From contig NZ_CP097263.1 in the NCBI RefSeq assembly GCF_028622115.1, forward strand, positions 5,456,001-5,520,000: 64,000 nucleotides of DNA, in the 5' to 3' direction. The position numbers and the translations under genes were made by a program. The notes beneath the pieces are model-generated. The model was not told where the DNA came from. It saw only the letters and a program-made list of their open reading frames with translations, and did not search any database. This document shows, piece by piece, positions 8,728 to 14,923 of the stretch; within the stretch, counting starts at the first letter, position 1, and every line of letters starts with the position of its first letter. The stretch comes from Kutzneria chonburiensis. GTDB taxonomy: Bacteria; Actinomycetota; Actinomycetes; Mycobacteriales; Pseudonocardiaceae.

Positions 8728-9565
8728 GGCGATCCCGGCCCGCGAGCTGACCGGCGCGGCCCGGGCGCAGCGCAACCGGAAGATCAAGATCTGGTCCATC
8801 CGGGCCGCGCTGGTGGTGGTGTGGCTGGGCAGCTGGGAGCTGGCCGCCACCTACTGGATCGACCCGTTCTTCTACTCCAAGCCCAGCCAGGTGTGGGACA
8901 AGCTGGTCGACTGGTTCACCGTCGGCACCAGCCAGGGCTCGATCTGGACGAACATCGCGGCCACCATGGAAGAGGCGGTCGCCGGCTTCCTGCTCGGCGC
9001 GCTGGCCGGCATCGTGCTCGGTGTCCTGCTCGGCCGCAGCCCGCTGCTGTCGGACATCTGCGCGCCGTTCATCAAGGCGGTCAACGCGGTGCCGCGCATC
9101 GTGCTGGCGTCGCTGTTCGTGATCTGGTTCGGCCTCGGCATGCAGTCCAAGATCGCGACGGCGTTCATCCTGGTGTTCTTCGCGGTCTTCTTCAACGCCT
9201 TCCAGGGCGCGCGCGAGGTGGACCGGAACCTGATCAACAACGCCCGGGTGCTCGGCGCCAGCCGGCTCCAGGTGTTGACCACGATCGTCCTGCCCAGCGC
9301 CACCTCCTGGATCCTGGCCTCACTGCACTCGGCCTTCGGCTTCGCCCTGATCGGCGCGGTCGTCGGCGAGGTCGTCGGCGCGGAAACCGGCCTCGGCCTG
9401 CTGATCGCCCGCTCCCAGGGCAACTTCGACACCCCCGGCATCTACGCCGGCATGATCGTCATCACCGTGCTGGCCCTGCTGGCCGAGGCGATCCTCACCG
9501 CACTCGAGAAGCGGCTGCTGAAGTGGCGGCCGGCCGCGGCGCACGAGCAAGGAGCCCAGATTTGA
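8702..9565 (+). CDS. NitT/TauT-family ABC transporter permease
   Basis: 287 residues with about six membrane helices and the cytoplasmic EAA-loop (NNARVLGASRLQVLTTIVLPSA) that contacts the ATPase. It belongs to the SsuC/TauC class of inner-membrane permeases. The GTG start overlaps the ATPase gene. The TGA stop at 9563 lies at the edge of the inserted tnpB element, and the last base(s) of the stop codon may come from the element: joining the flanks gives ATT-TAA-AGGAG instead of ATT-TGA. Confidence 0.93.
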   Translation: MSAVSLPAEAIPARELTGAARAQRNRKIKIWSIRAALVVVWLGSWELAATYWIDPFFYSKPSQVWDKLVDWFTVGTSQGSIWTNIAATMEEAVAGFLLGALAGIVLGVLLGRSPLLSDICAPFIKAVNAVPRIVLASLFVIWFGLGMQSKIATAFILVFFAVFFNAFQGAREVDRNLINNARVLGASRLQVLTTIVLPSATSWILASLHSAFGFALIGAVVGEVVGAETGLGLLIARSQGNFDTPGIYAGMIVITVLALLAEAILTALEKRLLKWRPAAAHEQGAQI

Positions 9566-10790
9566 CCTCTCCCCTTGAATGCGAAGGGGATTCCCACAGC
9601 TCACGCCGAAGGGCTTCCTGTTTCACCGCCGACTGCCCGCCCGGAGAATTCCGATGAGGTCTTATACCGGCTCCACAGGCCGACACCGCCAGCCCGGCGG
9701 CCAGAATGTTTCGCGCCGCGTTCACGTCCCGGTCATGGGTCGCGCCACAACCACACGTCCAAGCACGAACGCGCAGCGGCATCTCGGTTCGCACGCCGCC
9801 GCACACCGAACACCGCTTGGAGGACGGAAACCAGCGATCGACCGCGATCACCTCACGGCCGTACCACAGGGCCTTGTACGTCAGCATGCTTCGAAACTCC
9901 GACCACGCGGCATCGGAGATCGCCCGGGCCAGTCTGCCGTTGTGCAGCATTCCGGCCACGTTCAAGTCCTCGACAACGATCGTTTGGTTTTCACGAACGA
10001 GTCGAGTGGTGATCTTGTGGAGGTGGTCCCGCCTTCGGTCGGTGACGCGAGCCTGGATGCGAGCGACCCGGCGCCTGGCCTTGGCCCGGTTCGCGCCGTC
10101 CCCATCGGCCTTGCGGGACAGCGCTCGCTGAGCCTTCGCCAGACGGGCACGATCACGCAGCTCGTATCTCGGATTGGCGATCTTGTCCCCGGTGGACAGC
10201 GTCAGCAGGTGGTCGAGGCCAACATCCACACCGACCGCCGTATCGATGGCGGGCAACGGCGCCACCGACGGGTCCGTACACCGCAGGGACACGAACCACC
10301 GGCCGGCCGCGTCCTGGCTCACCGTCACGGTGGTGGGCTTGACGCCCGGTGGCAGCGGACGCGACCACACGACGCGCAAGGGTTCGACCATCTTGGCCAG
10401 GGTGAGCGTGCCGTCACGGAAACGGAACGCGCTGGACGTGTACTCCGCGGCCCCGCGGGACCTCTTCTTCGACTTGAAGCGTGGATACCTGGCTCGCCTG
10501 GCGAAGAAGTTGGTGAAGGCGCTGTCCAGGTGCCGCAAGCACTGTTGGAGCGGGACCGACGAAATGGCGTTGAGATAGGCGAGTTCCTCGGTCCTCTTCC
10601 ACTCGGTGAGCAACGCGGAGGTGCGGTTGTAGTTCACCCGCTCTCGTCTCAGCGTCCACGCCTCGGTACGCACGGCCAGCGCCAGGTTGTAGACCTTGCG
10701 CACGCACCCGAACGTGCGCGACAGCTCGGCTGCCTGCGCCTCGGTCGGATAGAAGCGGTACTTGAAGGCCCGCTTCACGGGGCTGGACAC
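9495..10790 (-). CDS. tnpB: TnpB, RNA-guided nuclease of IS605-type element
   Basis: 431 residues as read. The N-terminal helix-turn-helix (KRAFKYRFYPTEAQAAEL) is typical. RuvC-type catalytic acids appear in GVDVGLDHLLTLS, IVVEDLNVAGM and DRDVNAARNIL, with a zinc ribbon (CSVCGG...CGCG) between the last two. All catalytic residues are intact, so the nuclease could be active with a guide RNA from the element's right end. The last 25 or so residues (after GEVKS) are translated from the antisense strand of the permease gene: the element has no stop codon of its own and borrows one at 9495. GTG start at 10790. It lies opposite to the host ABC operon. Confidence 0.9.
   Translation of the reverse strand: MSSPVKRAFKYRFYPTEAQAAELSRTFGCVRKVYNLALAVRTEAWTLRRERVNYNRTSALLTEWKRTEELAYLNAISSVPLQQCLRHLDSAFTNFFARRARYPRFKSKKRSRGAAEYTSSAFRFRDGTLTLAKMVEPLRVVWSRPLPPGVKPTTVTVSQDAAGRWFVSLRCTDPSVAPLPAIDTAVGVDVGLDHLLTLSTGDKIANPRYELRDRARLAKAQRALSRKADGDGANRAKARRRVARIQARVTDRRRDHLHKITTRLVRENQTIVVEDLNVAGMLHNGRLARAISDAAWSEFRSMLTYKALWYGREVIAVDRWFPSSKRCSVCGGVRTEMPLRVRAWTCGCGATHDRDVNAARNILAAGLAVSACGAGIRPHRNSPGGQSAVKQEALRRELWESPSHSRGEVKSGLLARAPRPAATSAAASRVR
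9564..9720 (-). ncRNA. Putative guide (omega/reRNA) region at tnpB 3' end
   Basis: In IS605-group elements the guide RNA overlaps the 3' end of tnpB and the right-end hairpin, with the guide taken from flanking DNA. Here the right end has the 9571-9589 hairpin and the coding strand enters the permease gene. If a guide is made, its spacer would start near 9563 and match the antisense of the permease 3' end. This follows from knowledge of the family and position; no RNA-specific motif was confirmed and the upstream limit is arbitrary. Confidence 0.35.
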
Positions 10791-10926
10791 GCTTCACACA
10801 GTAACCCCCGGGCCGCCAAACCCTCGCGAGTAGTTCCCGACAACCAATCTGAAGGCAATTCGCCTTTTCCTGCCCTGCTCCGCAGGCGCTTCGTTTCCTC
10901 CCCGGCCGAGGGCACGGGGTATCCAC
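9564..10926 (-). mobile_element. IS200/IS605-group element carrying only tnpB (IS1341-like)
   Basis: The segment between permease stop and lipoprotein ribosome site has matching hairpins at its two ends, both read on the plus strand as C(T)CCCC...GGGG: arms 9571-9576/9584-9589 and 10900-10904/10915-10919. Subterminal hairpins of this kind, not inverted repeats, are typical of IS200/IS605. There is no tnpA, so it would depend on a transposase elsewhere. Removing about 9564-10926 joins permease and binding-protein genes as ATT TAA AGGAGATCCG ATG, a perfect operon junction, which supports both the boundaries and recent insertion. The exact ends may be off by one or two bases. Confidence 0.75.
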
Positions 10927-10938
10927 AAAGGAGATCCG

Positions 10939-11982
10939 ATGAACCTGCGTACCCCTGTCACGCTGGTGCTGGCCGCGGTCACGGTGCTCGGCCTGGCCGC
11001 CTGCCGCGACTCCCGCACCGACACGGCGAGTGCCGGTGGCACCGACCACGTCCGGATCATGGTCGGCGGCATCGACAAGGTCATCTACCTGCCGGCCAAG
11101 CTGGCCGACCAGCTCGGCTACTTCAAGGAGCAGGGCATCGACGTCGACCTGGCCACGCAGCAGGCCGGCGTGAGCGCGGAGAACTCGCTGATCTCCGGGG
11201 ACGTGCAGGGCGTCGTCGGCTTCTACGACCACACGATCGACCTGCAGACCAAGGGCAAGTGCCTGGAGAGCGTGGTGCAGCTGGCCAACATCCCGGGCGA
11301 GGTGGAGATGGTGTCGCCGACCAAGGCCGACACGATCAAGTCGGCGGCCGACTTCAAGGGGCGCAAGCTGGGCGTGACCGATCTGGGCTCCTCCACCGAC
11401 TTCCTCACCCAGTACCTGGGCCAGCAGCACGGGCTCAAGGCCGGCACCGACTACACCGAGGTGAAGGCCGGGGCCGGCAGCACTTTTGTCGCCTCGCTGG
11501 AAAACGGCCAAATTGACGCCGGCATGACAACGGACCCGACCGTGGCCCAGCTGGTGTCCACCGGCAAGGGCAAGGTGCTGCTGGACATGCGCACCGAGGA
11601 GGGCACGAAGGCGGCGCTGGGCGGCCTCTACCCGGCCAGCTCGCTGTACATGACCTGCGACTACGTCAAGGCGCACAAGCCGGCCGTGCAGAAGCTGGCC
11701 AACGCCCTGGTCAAGACGCTCAAGTTCATCGCGTCGCACTCCGGGGCCGAGATCGCGGCCAAGATGCCGGCCGACTACGCGGGCAACAACAAGGCGCTGT
11801 ACGAGAAGGCCGTCGGCGACACCAAGTCGATGTTCAACTCGGATGGCAAGATGCCCTCGGCCGGGGCGGAGAACGTGCTGACCGTGCTGAGCCAGTTCTC
11901 CCCCAACGTCAAGGGCAAGAAGGACAGCGTCCGGCTCACTGAGACGTACACCACCGAGTTCGTGGACCAGGCGACGGCCTGA
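10939..11982 (+). CDS. NitT/TauT-family ABC transporter substrate-binding lipoprotein
   Basis: 347 residues. Lipoprotein signal peptide with lipobox LAAC (Cys22-23 region), then an NMT1/SsuA-like fold (DKVIYLPAKLADQLGYFKEQGIDVDL; later LKAGTDYTEVKAGAGSTFVASLENGQIDAG). It delivers the unknown ligand to the permease encoded before the tnpB element. The start has AAAGGAGATCCG upstream. Since the element separates it from its permease by about 1.37 kb on the opposite strand, its expression may be weakened, or a promoter in the element's left end may serve it. Confidence 0.92.
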   Translation: MNLRTPVTLVLAAVTVLGLAACRDSRTDTASAGGTDHVRIMVGGIDKVIYLPAKLADQLGYFKEQGIDVDLATQQAGVSAENSLISGDVQGVVGFYDHTIDLQTKGKCLESVVQLANIPGEVEMVSPTKADTIKSAADFKGRKLGVTDLGSSTDFLTQYLGQQHGLKAGTDYTEVKAGAGSTFVASLENGQIDAGMTTDPTVAQLVSTGKGKVLLDMRTEEGTKAALGGLYPASSLYMTCDYVKAHKPAVQKLANALVKTLKFIASHSGAEIAAKMPADYAGNNKALYEKAVGDTKSMFNSDGKMPSAGAENVLTVLSQFSPNVKGKKDSVRLTETYTTEFVDQATA

Positions 11983-12095
11983 GCCCTTCAGCCCAGGACT
12001 TGACCGGCCGACTAGCTTATGGAGAGTCGTGACGTACCAAGCGGTAACTCCGCTCGGCGCACAGTCGGCTCAACCCTGGGGTGCAAGGAGGATCG

Positions 12096-12461
12096 GTGGT
12101 ACGCGCGTTGGTGGCGTCGTCGGCCTGCGCGGTCGGCGCCTCGGCCATCGTCGGTGTGTTACTCGGCGCCTATCTGCACGAGCTGGACGCGAACGCGGCC
12201 ACGCCGCCGTCGACGGTGTCGTCCGTGCCGGCCACGGTGAGCACTCAGGTGTCCACCCTGGTCGTCACGGTCACCCCGTCGTCGACCACGTCGTCCTCGA
12301 CCACCACGACCTCGGCCGATGACACGGAGTCGCATCCGCGGAGCACCACGAAGAACGCTCCGCCGACCACGACGAAGAACAACCCACCGGCGACGACAAC
12401 CACGACCCAGCCGGGGCTGCCCATCCCGACCACCACGACCTGTCACTGGCTCTGGTGCTGA
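12096..12461 (+). CDS. Thr/Pro-rich protein with an N-terminal membrane segment and CHWLWC terminus
   Basis: 121 residues, not recognised. GTG at 12096 follows AAGGAGGATCG. An N-terminal hydrophobic stretch (ALVASSACAVGASAIVGVLL) acts as signal anchor or signal peptide. The rest is a low-complexity Ser/Thr/Pro-rich stalk with runs of TTTT and acidic residues in the middle, ending in CHWLWC. Such stalks are often O-mannosylated in actinomycetes. The two terminal cysteines four residues apart are unusual and may form a disulfide or bind a ligand. Flanked by the binding protein and the LacI gene; no operon link is evident. Confidence 0.6.
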   Translation: MVRALVASSACAVGASAIVGVLLGAYLHELDANAATPPSTVSSVPATVSTQVSTLVVTVTPSSTTSSSTTTTSADDTESHPRSTTKNAPPTTTKNNPPATTTTTQPGLPIPTTTTCHWLWC

Positions 12462-12527
12462 GTCACTCGTCCGAGTGGCGACGGTCCGTCGGAACGGGAT
12501 CGCTGATCGTGGCGGCAATCGTTTACC

Positions 12528-12561
12528 GAACCGGTTCAGTTGGGCGTGTGAGCGCTTCCAC
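12528..12561. promoter_or_regulatory. Candidate LacI-type autoregulatory sites upstream of the lacI-family gene
   Basis: GAACCGGTTC at 12528-12537 is a perfect 10-bp palindrome with the central CG typical of LacI-family operators. TGTGAGCGCTTCCA at 12547-12560 shares the GAGCGCT core with the operator at 14709. Both lie within about 100 bp of the regulator's start at 12630. Autoregulation is inferred from position and motif. Confidence 0.4.
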
Positions 12562-12629
12562 GGACCGTCTTGCGCGTTAAGCTTCTTGACGAAAGCCGCC
12601 AGTTCCGTGGCGGCCCGTGAGGAGCAACC

Positions 12630-13658
12630 GTGGTCGTGCAGCGTCCTAACGCCCGCCCCACCTTGGAGGACGTGGCGGCCAGGGCCGGTGTGTCCAGGGC
12701 GACCGCGTCCCGGGTGCTCAACGGTTCCCCGAAGGTGAGCCCGGCCGCGCTGGAGTCGGTCAACTCGGCCGTGTCGGAACTGGGCTACCAGCCCAACCAG
12801 GCGGCCCGCACGCTCGTCACGCGGCGCACCGGCGCGGTGGCGGTGCTGATCTCCGAGCCGCAGCCCAAGATCTTCAACGACCCGCACTTCGCCGGACTGG
12901 TGAAGTACTCGGCGGTGGCGCTGGGCGCCCGTGACTCGCAGATGGTGCTGGTTCTGGTGCACACGCCCGAGGACCAGCTGCGGGCGCAGCGTTTCCTGGC
13001 CGGCGGGCACGTCGACGGGGCGCTGCTGTTCACCCCGCACCAGGACGACCCGCTGCCCACCTCGGTGCGCAAGCTGTCGCTGCCGGTGGTGTTCGGCGGC
13101 CGGCCGTGGGGCTCGCTGCGCGGGCTGCACACCGTGGACAACGACAACGAGAACGGCGCCGCCACGGCCACCCGGTACCTGGCCGAGCGCGGCTGCCGGC
13201 AGATCGTCAGCATCACCGGCCCGAACGACGAGCTGGCCGCCACCGATCGGCTGGCCGGTTTCCGCGCCGCCACCGGGGCCGACGACGACCGCCTGGCCCG
13301 GATCACCGAAGGCGGGTTCTTCAGCCGCGAGGGCGGCGAGCGGGCGATGACCACGCTGCTGGCCCGGGTGCCCGACCTGGACGGCGTGTTCGCGGCCAAC
13401 GACCTGATGGCCGCCGGCGCGATGACCGCGCTGCGCGCCGCCGGAAAGCGGATTCCCCAGGACGTCGCCGTGGTCGGCTTCGATGACGACGAGTCGGTCG
13501 CCCCGCACACCGACCCGCCGCTGACCTCGGTCCGCCAGGACATCGGCCGGCAGGTGCAGGCCATGGTGGACCGGCTGTACTCGCTCATCCGCGGCGAGGA
13601 GCCCCGCCAGCGCCACCAGCTCCTGCCGGTCGAGCTGATCCACCGCCACTCCGCCTAA
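12630..13658 (+). CDS. LacI-family transcriptional regulator
   Basis: 342 residues. N-terminal helix-turn-helix and hinge (TLEDVAARAGVSRATASRVLNGS ... LGYQPNQAARTLVTRR), then a periplasmic-binding-protein-like sugar domain (GFDDDESVAPHTDPPLTSVRQ near the end). GTG start with GAGGAGCAACC upstream. It faces the beta-glucosidase remnant, whose promoter carries a GAGCGCTC palindrome of the CebR/CelR kind, so it is probably a beta-glucoside or cello-oligosaccharide-responsive repressor. The TAA stop forms the first bases of a long palindromic repeat. Confidence 0.93.
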   Translation: MVVQRPNARPTLEDVAARAGVSRATASRVLNGSPKVSPAALESVNSAVSELGYQPNQAARTLVTRRTGAVAVLISEPQPKIFNDPHFAGLVKYSAVALGARDSQMVLVLVHTPEDQLRAQRFLAGGHVDGALLFTPHQDDPLPTSVRKLSLPVVFGGRPWGSLRGLHTVDNDNENGAATATRYLAERGCRQIVSITGPNDELAATDRLAGFRAATGADDDRLARITEGGFFSREGGERAMTTLLARVPDLDGVFAANDLMAAGAMTALRAAGKRIPQDVAVVGFDDDESVAPHTDPPLTSVRQDIGRQVQAMVDRLYSLIRGEEPRQRHQLLPVELIHRHSA

Positions 13659-13746
13659 CCCCCGCGAGTCCCGCTCAGCGTCACACCGAAATGCGTGAAT
13701 CCGTTTCACGCATTCGGTGTGACTGTGGGCGGGACTCGCGGGGGTT
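13657..13746. repeat. Long palindromic repeat, copy A of three
   Basis: Imperfect inverted repeat of 90 bp with arms of about 42 bp and a tiny loop near 13700. The outer arm reads AACCCCCGCGAGTCCCGC and the inner arm GTCACACCGAA. It occupies the full gap between the convergent LacI and GH1 genes, from stop codon to stop codon. Two further copies lie at 30459-30579 and 46390-46478. As RNA it folds into a very stable hairpin on either strand, so it can act as a bidirectional terminator. Its conservation as a sequence at distant sites suggests a dispersed element (REP- or MITE-like). Confidence 0.85.
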
Positions 13747-14678
13747 CAGACGGCGACGGCTGCCGGGTGGCGGACGGTGGCCTCGGTGACCATCAGCGGC
13801 AGCTCGGGGTAGTCGATGCTGAGCCGCAGCATGAGCTCGGCGAAGGACTCGCCGACCGTTTCCCCGAACTGCGGGGCCAGCAGCCGTACGCCGCGAAGGC
13901 CGGGATGGCCGCTGCCGGTGACGGCGAACGGGTCCTCGGTCGGGGCGACGTGCGTGGGCCCGTAGTAGGTAACGCCGTACCAGTTGACGGGCTCGGCGAT
14001 CGCCGCCAGGTCGCCGTCCAGCACGACGTCGTCCCACGCCCCGAGCCAGGCGGTGTCGCGCAGCACGTCGACGGGGTAGCCGCGGTCGAACAGCGGGTCC
14101 AGGAAGAAGCGGTTGCGCAGGCCGTCGACACGGCGGAAGGCAGCGGTGTGCGCGCGGTCGTCCCGGTCGACGAGCACGGTCGTCAGGTTGAGGACGATGG
14201 ACACCTCGTGCTCGGGGGCACGCTCGCGAATGGCGGCGACGGCGAGGCCGTGGCCCAGCAGGAGGTGGTGCGCCGCGCGCAGCGCGGCGACGGCGTCGTG
14301 CGCGTGGCCGAGGAACGCGGCGCGCGACGGCTCGTCGAGAGTGGTCCACAGCCGCACACGGTCGCCCAGCGCTGCGTGCACGGCCGTGGTGTATTCGGCG
14401 AACCGGAGGGCCGTCTCACGGTTCGTCCAGCCGCCGGCCTCGTCCAGCGACTGCGGCAGGTCCCACTGGTGGAGCGTGGCGATCGGGGTGACGCCCTTGT
14501 CGAGCAGGCGGTCGACCAGCCGGTCGTAGTACGCGAGGCACGCGCGCGGCACCGCGCCGCGGCCGTCGGGCTGCACACCCGCCCAGGCCACCGGGAACCG
14601 GTAGGCCGGCCGGCCGAAGCCGGCGAAGGTGTCCCAGCAGCCGTCGGCGGTGGCGGCGACCGTCCGGCTTCTACCCAT
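13746..14678 (-). pseudogene. Glycoside hydrolase family 1 (beta-glucosidase), internally and C-terminally shortened
   Basis: 310 residues against about 450 for the family. The N-terminus goes from WDTFA directly to AYRFPVAWAGVQP, so the usual 50-60 residue stretch with the first active-site strand is missing. The acid/base motif TLNEP is TLDEP (Glu116 kept, Asn changed). The nucleophile region reads LMVTEA instead of ITENG, and the protein ends about 12 residues later, lacking the last strands with the substrate-binding Trp/Glu. I infer loss of hydrolase activity. The ATG at 14678 has GAGGAGGACGACG, and the promoter/operator is intact. A remodelled non-catalytic protein is an alternative. 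Confidence 0.65.
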
Positions 14679-14708
14679 CGTCGTCCTCCTCGACAGCACG
14701 CGCCAACG

Positions 14709-14726
14709 GGTGAGAGCGCTCTCACC
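14709..14726. promoter_or_regulatory. LacI/CebR-type operator upstream of the GH1 gene
   Basis: GGTGAGAGCGCTCTCACC is a perfect 18-bp palindrome closely resembling the CebR/CelR operator TGGGAGCGCTCCCA. On the minus strand a TTGACA (14752-14747) lies about 20 bp upstream, so the operator would overlap the -10 region or transcription start of the GH1 gene. The convergent LacI gene is the obvious binding protein. It also lies about 100 bp before the mgtA leader ORF, so an effect in that direction is possible but less likely. Confidence 0.75.
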
Positions 14727-14826
14727 ATGACCGTGACTGCGCTCACTGTCAAGGCGTTGACAAGAATGCGCAGGTAGCGGCGACGGACCGGTACCATGAC
14801 CGACGGTGACGAGAGGAGGTGGTCGC

Positions 14827-14877
14827 GTGAGTAGCGACGGAAGTAGTCGCAGTTCCGCGGCCGCGCCCATGCACTGA
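14827..14877 (+). CDS. Leader ORF upstream of mgtA
   Basis: A GTG preceded by GAGAGGAGGTGGTCGC, an excellent ribosome site, opens a 16-codon peptide, VSSDGSSRSSAAAPMH, ending at 14877. It is followed after 46 nt by the mgtA start. Mg2+-transporter genes in several bacteria are controlled by translation of short leader peptides that sense Mg2+ through ribosome stability. A Ser/Ala-rich leader ending APMH is not the known Pro/acidic type, so the sensing principle, if any, is unknown. Confidence 0.55.
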   Translation: MSSDGSSRSSAAAPMH

Positions 14878-14885
14878 CCCCGTGC

Positions 14886-14908
14886 CGGCGTGGCCTTCGC
14901 CCACGCGC
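14886..14908 (+). promoter_or_regulatory. Hairpin between leader ORF and mgtA start
   Basis: GCGTGG (14889-14894) can pair with CCACGC (14901-14906) around a CCTTCG loop, with further flanking pairs possible. It sits 7 nt after the leader stop and about 17 nt before the mgtA ATG. A ribosome at the end of the leader would cover or free this hairpin. There is no U-tract, so a translational or Rho-type switch fits better than an intrinsic terminator. Confidence 0.4.
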
Positions 14909-14923
14909 GCTGGGAGTCTCCTC

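Noticed and set aside
14780-14923. M-box magnesium riboswitch before mgtA
   Set aside because: I could not recognise the conserved M-box elements; the leader ORF and simple hairpin are better supported.
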